DNA of 51,747 nt from Streptomyces echinatus (GCF_014203595.1 NZ_JACHJK010000029.1:1-51747); one strand, 5' to 3'. Shown: positions 7,687 to 17,243, numbered from the stretch's first letter. A program made the numbers and translations. Notes: generated by a model not told the origin, from the sequence alone.

Positions 7687-9282
7687 GTGCCAGAGCTGAG
7701 GCCTTGGCGAACCGCGAAACCGCAGGTGACGCGGATCGTGGACGCCGTCCGACCGCGTCTGGCGAGCGCCGTGAAGGCCGCCCGGCCGCGGATCGCGCGG
7801 CTGGTCGAGGCCGTGCGGGTCGGCCCTGCGCACCTCCCCCGTTCGCGCACCCTCAGGACCTGGCAGTACACCGCGGGCGCCGCCACCGCCGGCCTGGCAC
7901 TGGCCGCAGGCGTGGTGACCGTGGCCGGCCCCTGGGACGCCAACGGTCAGCGTACGGCCGAGCGGTACCGGGCCGCCGCCCTGGAGCGGTCAGGTGGCGC
8001 AGATCACGGCGGTTCCGGCACGGCCGCGACGACGCCCGCGCCCGCGCCGAGCGCGGGACCCGTCCTCGTGGGCCTGGGGGGCACCACGGGTGCCGTGGGC
8101 ACCAAGAAGTCGGCGCCGGGCGGACAGGCCCTCTCCGACGTCCTGGGACCCCTCCTGGACGCCTCCGCGCTGGGCGGCAGCCACGCGGCGGCCGTCGTCG
8201 ACGTCGCGACCGGTGAACGCCTGTACGGCTCCGACTCCGGCAAGGCCCTCACCCCCGCCTCCACCACCAAGATCGCCACCGCCGTGGCCGCCCTGTCCGC
8301 CCTCGGCCCCGACCACCGCCTCACCACCCGCACCGCCCTCGAACCCGACACCCGCGAGCTCGTCCTGGTCGGTGGCGGCGACCCCACCCTCACGGCGCAT
8401 GCCGGGGCCGACGGCTGGGCGAGCCTGCGGACGCTGGCCGCGGACACCGCGAAGGCGCTGGGCGAGCGCGGCATCCACGAGATCACGCTGTCCTACGACA
8501 CCACCCTCTACGCCGGTCCCGCCCTGCACCCCATCGGCGTCAACGACAACCTCGCCCCGGTCAGCGCCCTGACCGTGGACGAGGGCCGCACCGACGACTC
8601 CGCCGCCGGTCCGGTGCCGCGCGCGAGCGACCCGGCGGCCGACGCGGCGGCCACGTTCGCGGGCTTCCTGAAGGAGGCCGGCATCACGACGACGTCCCCC
8701 GGTCCCTCCAAGGCCAGCACGCGCGCGGAGAACCTGGCCACCGTCTCCTCGCCGCCGCTGTCCGCCCTGGTCGAGCGGATGCTGACCAACAGCGACAACG
8801 ACATCGCGGAAGCCCTGGCCCGCCACACGGCCCTCGCCGGCGGCGAACCGGCGAGCTTCGCCGGCGGCGCCCGGGCGATCACCACGCAGCTGCGCAAGCT
8901 CGGCCTGCCGCTCTCCGGCGCCTCCTTCCACGACGGCAGCGGACTCGACCGTGCCGACCGGCTGACGGCCGACCTCCTCACCGGCCTCCTGGTCAAGGCG
9001 GCCGACCCGGACCGCCCCGGCCTGCGGCCCGTCCTCACCGGCCTCCCCGTGGCCGGCTTCACCGGCACCCTGAGCAGCCGCTACACCGATGGCGCGGCCG
9101 GCGTCGTACGCGCCAAGACGGGCACGCTGACCGGCGTGAACACGCTCGCCGGCACGGTCGTGGACCAGGACGGCCACCTCCTGGCCTTCGCCTTCCTGGC
9201 CTCCGACACGACGGACGCCGAAGGGGCCCAGTCGGCCCTGGACGCGACGGCGTCGGCGCTGGCGGCGTGCGGCTGCCGCTGA
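7687..9282 (+). CDS. dacB: D-alanyl-D-alanine carboxypeptidase/endopeptidase (PBP4, S13)
   Basis: A 531-residue penicillin-binding protein of peptidase family S13, which removes or cleaves D-Ala in peptidoglycan stems outside the membrane. The catalytic triad motifs are present: SxxK as S192-T-T-K, SxN as SDN in TNSDNDIAE, and KTG beginning at K477. A ~55-residue Arg-rich cytosolic N-terminus precedes one transmembrane segment, so the enzyme is probably membrane-anchored. GTG 7687 is chosen because AAGGGG (7672-7677) is 9 nt upstream; GTG 7681 is too close. It starts a plus-strand run through ftsH. Confidence 0.92.
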   Translation: MPELRPWRTAKPQVTRIVDAVRPRLASAVKAARPRIARLVEAVRVGPAHLPRSRTLRTWQYTAGAATAGLALAAGVVTVAGPWDANGQRTAERYRAAALERSGGADHGGSGTAATTPAPAPSAGPVLVGLGGTTGAVGTKKSAPGGQALSDVLGPLLDASALGGSHAAAVVDVATGERLYGSDSGKALTPASTTKIATAVAALSALGPDHRLTTRTALEPDTRELVLVGGGDPTLTAHAGADGWASLRTLAADTAKALGERGIHEITLSYDTTLYAGPALHPIGVNDNLAPVSALTVDEGRTDDSAAGPVPRASDPAADAAATFAGFLKEAGITTTSPGPSKASTRAENLATVSSPPLSALVERMLTNSDNDIAEALARHTALAGGEPASFAGGARAITTQLRKLGLPLSGASFHDGSGLDRADRLTADLLTGLLVKAADPDRPGLRPVLTGLPVAGFTGTLSSRYTDGAAGVVRAKTGTLTGVNTLAGTVVDQDGHLLAFAFLASDTTDAEGAQSALDATASALAACGCR

Positions 9283-9415
9283 GGACGAGCCGAATTCGCC
9301 GCGCGGCCACGGGGTCATGCCGCCGGAGCCGTCGTGGCGTCGTGCCCGTCCGGCACCCGCCGTCCGGCGGTCCTCCGCCGCGTTCCACAGCCTGCCCCCG
9401 GCGGCGCCGCTCACG

Positions 9416-9421
9416 TACCGT
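9416..9421 (+). promoter_or_regulatory. -10 element TACCGT, likely leaderless start
   Basis: TACCGT ends 6 nt before ATG 9428 and there is no Shine-Dalgarno, consistent with a leaderless mRNA. Confidence 0.45.
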
Positions 9422-9427
9422 TGACGC

Positions 9428-10576
9428 ATGACTGGCTTCGGTGGCACCACATCTCCCGGGATGGTCGACTGGAACCTCGCGGTGGCGACCGCGACACGGC
9501 TCGTACGGCCCGGCCCCGAGGTCAGCCGCGACGAGGCCAGGTCCGTCGTCGCGGAACTGCGCCGGCACGCGAAGGCCTCGGAGGAACACGTCCGGGGCTT
9601 CACTCGTATGGGCACCGAGGAGGTCAACGACACCCCGGTCCTCGTCGTCGACCGCCCCGGCTGGGTCCGCGCCAACGTCGCGGGCTTCCGCGAGATCCTC
9701 AGGCCGCTCCTGGAGAAGATGCAGGAACGGCGCGGCAACAACCCGGGCAGCGCGGTCCTCGGCGCCGTCGGCGGCAAGGTCACCGGCGTGGAACTCGGCA
9801 TGCTCCTGTCGTTCCTGTCCTCCCGCGTCCTCGGCCAGTACGAGACCTTCGCCCCCGCCTCCCGCGACCTCCCGGCCGGCGGCCCCCCTGACGCACCGAG
9901 TGGCGGCGGCCGGCTGCTGCTCGTCGCGCCCAACATCGTCCACGTGGAACGCGAACTCGACGTCGAGCCGCACGACTTCCGCCTGTGGGTGTGCCTGCAC
10001 GAGGAGACCCACCGCACGCAGTTCACCGCCGTGCCCTGGCTGCGCGACCACCTCGAGGGCGAAATCCAGTCGTTCTTGGCGGAGACCGACGTCGACCCGA
10101 TGACCTTCCTGGAACGCATCAGGGAAGCCGCCCAGTCACTCGCCGGCGGCCGTCCCGAGGGCGAGGAGGAGGACGGCGGGCGCTCCTTCGTGGAGCTGGT
10201 GCAGACCCCCGCCCAGCGCGAGATCCTCGGCCGCCTGACCGCCGTGATGTCCCTCCTGGAGGGCCACGCCGACTACGTCATGGACGGCGTCGGCCCCAGC
10301 GTCGTACCGTCCGTCGCCGAGATCCGCGAGAAGTTCCAGCAGCGCCGCGCGAAGGGCGCCTCCCGCCTGGACATCGCCCTGCGCAAGCTGCTGGGCCTGG
10401 ATGCCAAACTGAGGCAGTACCGGGACGGCGAACGGTTCGTACGGGCCGTCGTCGACCAGGTCGGCGTCGACGGCTTCAACCGCGTGTGGACGTCGCCCAA
10501 CACCCTGCCCACCAAGGCCGAGATCGCCAAACCGGCGGACTGGGTCGCGCGGGTGCACCGCAGGACGGAGTCGTGA
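9428..10576 (+). CDS. Zinc-dependent metalloprotease, DUF2342/F420-associated type
   Basis: A 382-residue protein with H191-E-E-T-H195 in CLHEETHRTQF and a second motif EGHADYVMD (E278, H280), the HExxH...E/H arrangement of the actinobacterial DUF2342 family annotated as zinc-dependent metalloprotease or F420-biosynthesis-associated protein. No signal peptide or membrane segment is seen, so it is probably cytosolic. It lies just upstream of tilS-hpt-ftsH, a position this family keeps in many actinobacteria. The substrate is unknown. ATG 9428 lacks a ribosome-binding site and appears leaderless. Confidence 0.85.
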   Translation: MTGFGGTTSPGMVDWNLAVATATRLVRPGPEVSRDEARSVVAELRRHAKASEEHVRGFTRMGTEEVNDTPVLVVDRPGWVRANVAGFREILRPLLEKMQERRGNNPGSAVLGAVGGKVTGVELGMLLSFLSSRVLGQYETFAPASRDLPAGGPPDAPSGGGRLLLVAPNIVHVERELDVEPHDFRLWVCLHEETHRTQFTAVPWLRDHLEGEIQSFLAETDVDPMTFLERIREAAQSLAGGRPEGEEEDGGRSFVELVQTPAQREILGRLTAVMSLLEGHADYVMDGVGPSVVPSVAEIREKFQQRRAKGASRLDIALRKLLGLDAKLRQYRDGERFVRAVVDQVGVDGFNRVWTSPNTLPTKAEIAKPADWVARVHRRTES

Positions 10577-10767
10577 ACGGCGCCGGGGAGTCGTGAAACG
10601 AATCCGGCCGACGGCAGGCGAACGCCCCTCCAATCACCCGTCCGAGGGACCGTGAGCCATGCGTAGGCGTGCAATGCTCGGGGAACGGCCCGCTTCTGTC
10701 ACCATCTACACACTCTGAGTGACCGTCTCGGGCTCACCCCCCGAAAACTTCATGAAGGGAACCGGAC

Positions 10768-11811
10768 ATGGGTCCCCATCCTGCGGTCGCGGCGATACGC
10801 CTGGCGGTCCGCCGCGTCCTCCACGACATCCTGAACGACCAACCCGCCTCCCGCGCGCTCGCGGGCCGGCACCCCGGCCTGACGGCCGAGCGGCCCCCCT
10901 CCCCGCTCGTCCTCGTCGCATGCTCCGGCGGTGCCGACTCCATGGCCCTCGCCTCCGCCCTCGCCTTCGAGGCCCCCAAACTCGGCATCCGCGCCGGCGG
11001 GATCACCGTCGACCACGGTCTCCAGGCCGGCTCCGACCTCCGCGCCGACGAAGTCGTCCTGCGACTGTGTGAACTGGGCCTGGCCCCGGTCGAGTCCGTC
11101 GCCGTGACCGTAGGCCGCGAGGGAGGGCCCGAGGCCGCCGCCCGCGACGCCCGCTACGCCGCCCTCGACGCCGCCGCCGAACGCCACGGCGCCACCGCGG
11201 TCCTGCTCGGCCACACCAGGGACGACCAGGCCGAAACCGTCCTGCTGGGCCTCGCCCGCGGCTCCGGCATCCGCTCCCTGTCCGGGATGGCCGCGGTCTC
11301 GGGGGCCGCCGGCCGTTACCGGCGGCCCTTCCTCCAACTGGACCGGCAGACCGCCCGCAAGGCCTGCATGGCCCAGTCGCTCCCGGTCTGGGACGACCCG
11401 CACAACGCGGACCCGGCCTACACCCGCTCCCGGCTCCGGCACGAGGGCCTGCCGGCACTGGAGAAGGCCCTCGGCAAGGGCGTCGTCGAGGCGCTCGCCC
11501 GCACCGCCCAGCTCTCCCGCGACGACGCCGACGCCCTGGACTCCTGGGCCAGCCAGGCCGAGGCTTCCGTACGGGACGCCACCGGCCTGCTGGAGTGCGC
11601 CAAGCTGTACGCCCTCCCGCCCGCCGTACGGCGCCGGATCCTGCGCCGTGCGGCCATCGAGGCCGGTGCCCCGGCCGGTGCGCTGTTCGCCCGCCACATC
11701 GAGGAAGTCGACCGCCTGATCACCGGCTGGCGCGGCCAGGGAGCCATCAATCTCCCGGGCAAAGTCGTCGCCCAGCGGCAGGGTGGCAGACTGGTGATTC
11801 GGCAAGGCTGA
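10768..11811 (+). CDS. tilS: tRNA(Ile)-lysidine synthetase
   Basis: TilS modifies C34 of tRNA-Ile(CAU) to lysidine with ATP and lysine and is essential in bacteria. The N-type ATP pyrophosphatase loop is SGGADS at residues 53-58, followed by LGHTRDDQAETVLLGL, typical of the family. Length is 347 residues, near the actinobacterial norm. The ATG at 10768 has GAAGGGA at 10752-10758 upstream. The preceding ~190 nt carry the promoter but no gene. hpt follows after 85 nt, a conserved pairing. Confidence 0.95.
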   Translation: MGPHPAVAAIRLAVRRVLHDILNDQPASRALAGRHPGLTAERPPSPLVLVACSGGADSMALASALAFEAPKLGIRAGGITVDHGLQAGSDLRADEVVLRLCELGLAPVESVAVTVGREGGPEAAARDARYAALDAAAERHGATAVLLGHTRDDQAETVLLGLARGSGIRSLSGMAAVSGAAGRYRRPFLQLDRQTARKACMAQSLPVWDDPHNADPAYTRSRLRHEGLPALEKALGKGVVEALARTAQLSRDDADALDSWASQAEASVRDATGLLECAKLYALPPAVRRRILRRAAIEAGAPAGALFARHIEEVDRLITGWRGQGAINLPGKVVAQRQGGRLVIRQG

Positions 11812-11896
11812 TTTCCGACCCCTCCCGGAGTGACTCTCCGGCGGGCCGGGCAGCGAGGCCGTACATGCGGCCGTAAGTGCGGGACGACCGAAAGTG

Positions 11897-12457
11897 ATGC
11901 GGGTGGACGCGAAAGACATGGGTGCCGACCTCCAGCAGGTACTCATCACCAAGGAAGAGATCGACGCGAAGCTGGCAGAGCTGGCCGCGAAGATCGACGC
12001 GGAGTACGCGGGCAAGGACCTGCTGATCGTCGGCGTGCTCAAGGGTGCGGTCATGGTCATGGCGGACCTGGCCCGGGCGCTGTCCACCCCCCTCACCATG
12101 GACTGGATGGCCGTGTCCTCCTACGGCGCGGGCACCCAGTCCTCCGGTGTCGTCCGCATCCTCAAGGACCTCGACACCGACATCAAGGGCAGGCACGTCC
12201 TGATCGTCGAGGACATCATCGACTCCGGCCTGACCCTGTCGTGGCTGATCAACAACCTCGGCTCCCGCGAGCCCGCCTCCCTGAAGGTGTGCACGCTCCT
12301 GCGCAAGCCGGACGCCGCCAAGGTCGCCATCGACGTGGAGTGGGTCGGGTTCGACATCCCGAACGAGTTCGTCGTCGGCTACGGCCTCGACTACGCCGAG
12401 AAGTACCGCAACCTGCCGTTCGTCGGTACGCTCGCGCCTCACGTCTACGGCGGCTGA
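11897..12457 (+). CDS. hpt: Hypoxanthine-guanine phosphoribosyltransferase
   Basis: A 186-residue purine-salvage enzyme that makes IMP or GMP from the free base and PRPP. The PRPP-binding loop is VLIVEDIIDSGLT, and VGVLKGAVMVMADL and the C-terminal VGYGLDYAEKYRNLPF are typical of Hpt. ATG 11897 is used; GTG 11894 and GTG 11903 are alternatives, and no strong ribosome-binding site discriminates them. It lies between tilS and ftsH as in B. subtilis and most actinobacteria. Confidence 0.95.
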   Translation: MRVDAKDMGADLQQVLITKEEIDAKLAELAAKIDAEYAGKDLLIVGVLKGAVMVMADLARALSTPLTMDWMAVSSYGAGTQSSGVVRILKDLDTDIKGRHVLIVEDIIDSGLTLSWLINNLGSREPASLKVCTLLRKPDAAKVAIDVEWVGFDIPNEFVVGYGLDYAEKYRNLPFVGTLAPHVYGG

Positions 12458-12652
12458 GCCAGTCGGCCCAAGCCCGGTAGGACGATCGGGAACCCCAGCG
12501 GGGCCCGTGCCGTTGAAGCATGCAGAGACGGGTTTCCCAGCCGTCGAAACGGCTCCGTGCGGCTTCGCGCAACAATGCTGGGGTACCGTCAGAAGAACTG
12601 TCTTATCAAACTCACTATGGCAGGAGGGACGGGGCGGCACCGCTCCGTATGG

Positions 12653-14692
12653 ATGGACGTGAAGCGATACTTCCGTGGGCCGGTCATGTGGATCGTGCTG
12701 GCCGTCCTTGCCGTGGTCGTGTTGATGCAGGTCGTCGGCTCGTCCGGCGGCTACAAGACGGTGGACACCGGCCAGGTCGTGGCAGCGATCAACGACAACA
12801 AGGTCGAGTCGGCCAAGCTCACCACCGGTGACGAGCAGAGCATCAAGGTCACGCTCAAGGACGGCTACAAGGTCGAGGGCAGCTCGAAGATCCAGGCGAG
12901 CTACATCGGCGACCAGGGCTCCCAGCTCGCCGGCAACCTGCAGAACAAATTCCAGGACAAGCAGATCCCGGACGGCTACACGGTCTCGCCGTCCAAGCAG
13001 AACCCGTTCGTCGGCGTCCTGCTCTCCCTGATGCCCTTCGTCCTGATCGTGGTCGTCTTCCTGTTTCTGATGAACCAGATGCAGGGCGGCGGATCCCGGG
13101 TCATGAACTTCGGCAAGTCCAAGGCCAAGCTCATCACCAAGGACACCCCGAAGACCACTTTCTCCGACGTCGCCGGCTGCGACGAGGCCGTCGAGGAGCT
13201 CCAGGAGATCAAGGAGTTCCTCCAGGAGCCGGCCAAGTTCCAGGCCGTCGGCGCCAAGATCCCCAAGGGTGTGCTGCTCTACGGCCGCCCGGGTACCGGC
13301 AAGACCCTGCTGGCGCGTGCCGTCGCGGGCGAGGCGGGCGTCCCGTTCTACTCGATCTCCGGTTCCGACTTCGTCGAGATGTTCGTCGGTGTCGGTGCCT
13401 CCCGTGTCCGTGACCTGTTCGAGCAGGCCAAGGCGAACGCCCCGGCGATCGTCTTCGTCGACGAGATCGACGCGGTCGGCCGCCACCGCGGCGCCGGCCT
13501 CGGCGGTGGTCACGACGAGCGCGAGCAGACCCTGAACCAGCTGCTCGTCGAGATGGACGGCTTCGACGTCAAGGGCGGCGTGATCCTGATCGCCGCCACG
13601 AACCGCCCGGACATCCTCGACCCGGCGCTGCTGCGCCCCGGCCGCTTCGACCGCCAGATCGCGGTCGACCCGCCGGACCTGCAGGGCCGTCTGGAGATCC
13701 TCAAGGTTCACCAGAAGGGCAAGCCGGTCGCGCCCGACGTCGACCTGTCCGCCGTCGCCCGCCGCACCCCGGGCATGACCGGTGCCGACCTCGCCAACGT
13801 GCTGAACGAGGCGGCGCTGCTCACCGCCCGCGGCGACCAGAAGCTGATCGACAACAAGGCGCTGGACGAGGCGATCGACCGCGTGGTCGCGGGCCCGCAG
13901 AAGCGGACCCGGATCATGTCGGACAAGGAGAAGAAGATCACCGCGTACCACGAGGGCGGTCACGCCCTGGTCGCGGCGGCCTCGCCGAACTCCGACCCGG
14001 TCCACAAGATCACCATCCTGTCCCGGGGCCGTGCCCTCGGCTACACGATGGTCCTGCCGGACGAGGACAAGTACTCGACCACGCGCAACGAGATGCTCGA
14101 CCAGCTCGGCTACATGCTGGGTGGCCGCGCCGCCGAGGAACTGGTCTTCCACGACCCGACCACCGGCGCCGCGAACGACATCGAGAAGGCCACCAACCTG
14201 GCCCGCGCGATGGTCACGCAGTACGGCATGACCGAGCGCCTCGGCGCGATCAAGTTCGGCGGCGACAACAGCGAGCCCTTCCTCGGCCGTGAGATGGCGC
14301 ACCAGCGCGACTACTCGGAAGAGGTCGCCGCGCTGGTCGACGAAGAGGTCAAGAAGCTCATCGAGAACGCGCACAACGAAGCCTGGGAGATCCTGGTCGA
14401 GAACCGTGACGTGCTCGACCAGCTCGTCCTCCACCTGCTGGAGAAGGAGACCCTGGGCAAGGAGGAGATCGCCGAGATCTTCGCCCCGATCGTCAAGCGC
14501 CCGCCCCGGCCCGCCTGGACCGGTTCCTCCCGCCGCACCCCGTCCACCCGCCCGCCGGTGCTCTCCCCGAAGGAGCTGGCACTGACCAACGGCGCGAACG
14601 GCGCGACGGCCTCGATCAGCACCGCCAAGCCCACGGCCACGGAGTCCGCCCCGGTGACGGAGCAGACCCCGGAGGACCGCCCGGAGAGCTGA
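12653..14692 (+). CDS. ftsH: ATP-dependent zinc metalloprotease FtsH
   Basis: A 679-residue membrane AAA+ protease that extracts and degrades membrane and regulatory proteins. Transmembrane helices lie at about residues 9-26 and 118-140, with an extracytoplasmic domain between. The Walker A loop reads G-R-P-G-T-G-K-T (211-218), with Arg where GPPGTGKT is usual. Walker B is VFVDEID, the second region of homology is ATNRPDILDPALLRPGRFD, and the zinc site is H433-E-G-G-H437. The C-terminal ~65 residues are low complexity. The ATG at 12653 (MDVKRYFRG) fits the family; ATG 12617 is in frame upstream. A hairpin follows. Confidence 0.96.
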   Translation: MDVKRYFRGPVMWIVLAVLAVVVLMQVVGSSGGYKTVDTGQVVAAINDNKVESAKLTTGDEQSIKVTLKDGYKVEGSSKIQASYIGDQGSQLAGNLQNKFQDKQIPDGYTVSPSKQNPFVGVLLSLMPFVLIVVVFLFLMNQMQGGGSRVMNFGKSKAKLITKDTPKTTFSDVAGCDEAVEELQEIKEFLQEPAKFQAVGAKIPKGVLLYGRPGTGKTLLARAVAGEAGVPFYSISGSDFVEMFVGVGASRVRDLFEQAKANAPAIVFVDEIDAVGRHRGAGLGGGHDEREQTLNQLLVEMDGFDVKGGVILIAATNRPDILDPALLRPGRFDRQIAVDPPDLQGRLEILKVHQKGKPVAPDVDLSAVARRTPGMTGADLANVLNEAALLTARGDQKLIDNKALDEAIDRVVAGPQKRTRIMSDKEKKITAYHEGGHALVAAASPNSDPVHKITILSRGRALGYTMVLPDEDKYSTTRNEMLDQLGYMLGGRAAEELVFHDPTTGAANDIEKATNLARAMVTQYGMTERLGAIKFGGDNSEPFLGREMAHQRDYSEEVAALVDEEVKKLIENAHNEAWEILVENRDVLDQLVLHLLEKETLGKEEIAEIFAPIVKRPPRPAWTGSSRRTPSTRPPVLSPKELALTNGANGATASISTAKPTATESAPVTEQTPEDRPES

Positions 14693-14720
14693 CCGTGTGC
14701 CGGCCATCAGGGCCGGAATG

Positions 14721-14762
14721 AATGCCGCGCCCCCCAGGTTCTAGCCTGGGGGGCGCGGCATT
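14721..14762 (+). terminator. Hairpin downstream of ftsH
   Basis: A perfect 18-bp inverted repeat (14721-14738 and 14745-14762) with a 6-nt loop lies 28 nt past the ftsH stop. It should separate ftsH from folE, which then needs its own promoter in 14763-14814. Confidence 0.88.
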
Positions 14763-14824
14763 CGCATGTCCGCGGACAGAACGCGAGCCAAACGCGCGTG
14801 TATGGCACAGGAACGAGGAACCAG

Positions 14825-15430
14825 ATGACCGACCCGGTGACGCTGGACGGCGAGGGCCCCATCGGCGAGTTCGACGAGAAGCGCGCCGAGAACGCCGTAC
14901 GGGAACTGCTGATCGCGGTCGGCGAGGACCCGGATCGCGAGGGCCTGCGGGAGACGCCGGCGCGCGTCGCGCGGGCCTACAAGGAGATCCTCGCGGGGCT
15001 GTGGCAGCGGCCCGAGGACGTCCTGACGACGACGTTCGACCTCGGGCACGACGAGATGGTCCTGGTGAAGGACATCGAGGTGTACTCGACCTGTGAGCAT
15101 CACCTGGTGCCGTTCAGGGGAGTCGCCCACGTCGGCTACATCCCGTCCGAGACCGGCAAGATCACCGGTCTGTCCAAGCTGGCCCGCCTGGTGGACGTCT
15201 ACGCCCGCCGGCCGCAGGTGCAGGAGCGCCTCACCACGCAGATCGCCGACTCCCTGATGGAGATCCTCGAACCGCGGGGCGTCATCGTGGTCGTCGAGTG
15301 CGAGCACATGTGCATGTCCATGCGCGGTATCCGCAAGCCGGGCGCCAAGACCATAACGTCCGCCGTGCGCGGTCAGCTGCGGGACGCCGCCACGCGGAAC
15401 GAGGCGATGAGCCTCATCATGGCGCGCTGA
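14825..15430 (+). CDS. folE: GTP cyclohydrolase I
   Basis: A 201-residue enzyme that converts GTP to 7,8-dihydroneopterin triphosphate, the first step of folate synthesis. Zinc ligands are C90 and H93 in STCEHHLVPF and C163 in ECEHMCMSMRG. The ATG at 14825 has GAGG (14815-14818) 6 nt upstream. It lies convergent to the minus-strand folP-folB-folK block, so both strands supply the same pathway. Confidence 0.97.
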   Translation: MTDPVTLDGEGPIGEFDEKRAENAVRELLIAVGEDPDREGLRETPARVARAYKEILAGLWQRPEDVLTTTFDLGHDEMVLVKDIEVYSTCEHHLVPFRGVAHVGYIPSETGKITGLSKLARLVDVYARRPQVQERLTTQIADSLMEILEPRGVIVVVECEHMCMSMRGIRKPGAKTITSAVRGQLRDAATRNEAMSLIMAR

Positions 15431-15467
15431 ACGGCGCACCGGCCACGCCGGTGAGCGGGGCCGGCCG

Positions 15468-15956
15468 TCAGGCCACGGGCTCCGCTCCCGGGTGGTTCTG
15501 GTCGTCGTCCTCCGGGAGCTTGCAGACTCGCTCCAGGAAGATGGCCGCCGCTATCACGCCGAAGCCGGCCAGGACCGAGAAGCCCGCGTAGATCGCCTGG
15601 TCCCGGCGGGCCGGGAAGTCCAGCAGCTCCAGCAGGAAGATGCCCGTGCCGCCGTACATACCGGCGACGAGGGCCGCGACCAGGGCGCTGGCCTGGCCGA
15701 AAACGACCGCCCGGGCGGCCATCAGCGGGTCCACGCCCTTGGCACCGGGCCGGCGCTCGCGCTGAGCCTTGAAGCGGGCGCGCAGCGAGAGCGCCGTCGA
15801 GAGCAGCACCACCGCGATCAGCGCGAGGACGATGGGCGCGGCCAGGGGCACGCTGGGAAGGGTCCCGACCGAGTTCCAGAGGCGGGCGCCCGCCCAGGAC
15901 AGGACGCCGGCCACGACGAACACGCCCGCCAGCACCCTGATGCGCAGCTCTCTCAC
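15468..15956 (-). CDS. DUF3180 membrane protein
   Basis: A 162-residue integral membrane protein with four predicted helices, at about residues 8-26, 38-57, 83-104 and 122-143, and a charged C-terminal tail. It matches the actinobacterial DUF3180 family, whose role is unknown and which usually follows folK as here. The GTG start has GAAGGGA 4 nt upstream. It is separated from folK by 73 nt and is probably the last gene of the folate operon. No catalytic motif is visible. Confidence 0.82.
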   Translation of the reverse strand: MRELRIRVLAGVFVVAGVLSWAGARLWNSVGTLPSVPLAAPIVLALIAVVLLSTALSLRARFKAQRERRPGAKGVDPLMAARAVVFGQASALVAALVAGMYGGTGIFLLELLDFPARRDQAIYAGFSVLAGFGVIAAAIFLERVCKLPEDDDQNHPGAEPVA

Positions 15957-16029
15957 GGTGTCCCTTCAGTTCCCCCGGACCGCCCCGGCCGGTGGTCGTC
16001 GTGGTCTTGACCCGTCTTGACCTTAACGA

Positions 16030-16641
16030 CTACTCGGGCAGCCGGAGTTCCAGGTCCCCGCGGTGCGCCACACCCTCACGGGTGATGACCGACAGCAGAT
16101 CGGCCACGGCGCCGCGGCCGGGGAGCTGTGCCTGCGGGTCCACGTCGTGCCAGGGCGCGAGCACGAAGGCACGCTCGTGGGCGCGCGGGTGGGGCAGGGT
16201 GAGATGCGGGTCGTCCGAGGTGACGTCGGCGTAGGCGACGATGTCGACGTCCAGGGTGCGCGGGCCCCAGTGCTCGTCCCGGACGCGGTGGAAGGCCTCC
16301 TCGACGGCGTGCGCCCGCTCCAGCAGGGACGCCGGCGGCAGGGTCGTCTTGAGGGCCACGACCGCGTTGAAGTACGACGGCTGGCTGCCCGGCGCCACGC
16401 CCCAGGGCTCGGTCTCGTACACCGGCGAGACGGCCTTCACGCGGACGCCCGGGGTGTCCTCCAGGGCGTCGACGGCACCCTGGAGGGTCTCCAGGCGGTT
16501 GCCGAGGTTGGAGCCGATGGAGATCACGGCCCATTTGGGGTTGCTCAGCGTCGTGTCGGCGGCGTCCACCTGCTCGACGACCGAGGCGGGCACCGGCTGG
16601 ACGGTCGGGTCGCTGTGACCCTGGCGGAAAGGTCGGGTCAT
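16030..16641 (-). CDS. folK: HPPK, 6-hydroxymethyl-dihydropterin pyrophosphokinase
   Basis: A 203-residue enzyme that transfers pyrophosphate from ATP to 6-hydroxymethyl-7,8-dihydropterin. The family motifs are SIGSNLGNRLETL near residue 41 and WGPRTLDVDIV near residue 126. A ~35-residue N-terminal extension precedes the catalytic fold. Its ATG overlaps the folB stop as ATGA, implying translational coupling. Confidence 0.95.
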   Translation of the reverse strand: MTRPFRQGHSDPTVQPVPASVVEQVDAADTTLSNPKWAVISIGSNLGNRLETLQGAVDALEDTPGVRVKAVSPVYETEPWGVAPGSQPSYFNAVVALKTTLPPASLLERAHAVEEAFHRVRDEHWGPRTLDVDIVAYADVTSDDPHLTLPHPRAHERAFVLAPWHDVDPQAQLPGRGAVADLLSVITREGVAHRGDLELRLPE

Positions 16642-16997
16642 ACTCGGCTCCGGGTGATGGTGACGGTCACGTCGTCGAAGGGGACGGTGATCGGCGCGTC
16701 CGGCTTGTGGACGCAGACCTCGACCTCCTGGACCCCTTCGTGCTTCAGGCAGGTCTGGGCGATCCGCTCGGCGAGGGTCTCGATGAGGTTCACCGGCTCG
16801 CCCTCGACCACGGCCACGACCTCCTCGGCCACGATGCCGTAGTGCGCGGTCTTCGTCAGGTCGTCGTCGGCCGCGGCCGGCCGGGTGTCCAGGCCGAGGA
16901 CGAGGTCCACGATGAAGGTCTGGCCCTCCTCGCGCTCCTTGGGGAACACACCGTGGTGCCCGCGGGCCTTGAGGCCGCGCAGCGCGACACGATCCAC
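16638..16997 (-). CDS. folB: Dihydroneopterin aldolase
   Basis: A 119-residue enzyme that cleaves dihydroneopterin to 6-hydroxymethyl-dihydropterin and glycolaldehyde. The N-terminal VDRVALRGLKARGHHGVF and the central YGIVAEEV with a conserved Glu are typical of FolB. The GTG start (16997) has GGAG 8 nt upstream and is chosen over longer in-frame starts. The stop overlaps the folK start. Confidence 0.95.
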   Translation of the reverse strand: MDRVALRGLKARGHHGVFPKEREEGQTFIVDLVLGLDTRPAAADDDLTKTAHYGIVAEEVVAVVEGEPVNLIETLAERIAQTCLKHEGVQEVEVCVHKPDAPITVPFDDVTVTITRSRV

Positions 16998-17243
16998 GCG
17001 AATCACTCCTGCAATCGTCGGGAACGACCGGCCCGTACCGCGTGCGGGCGGCACACCGGCCTCAGACGAATCTACCTGCGGGCACCGACAGAACCGGGCC
17101 TCGGAGGCGTGGGCCGGGGCCGGTATCCGCAGGGTTCACCGGGTGTTTTCCCCGCGGAACCCGGCACTGTCATGGGCTGGTAGCCCCTCATACCCGGGGG
17201 TAGGTGATTCCAACCACTTCTCCCCCGGGTGCCTCCGGCCCGG
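16998..17243. other. Intergenic gap inside the folate block
   Basis: These 246 bases between the NTF2-like gene and folB hold the folB ribosome-binding site and no convincing gene or hairpin. They could carry a secondary promoter for folB-folK-DUF3180, but I see no clear hexamers. Confidence 0.4.

Noticed and set aside
11747..14707. Very long minus-strand open frame opposite tilS-hpt-ftsH
   Set aside because: It is antisense to three clear conserved genes, its protein has only GC-driven composition, and it spans the ftsH terminator; a frame shadow.
15431..15467. Terminator between folE and DUF3180
   Set aside because: Only a 5-6 bp weak hairpin (accggc/gccggt) is visible, too short to annotate.
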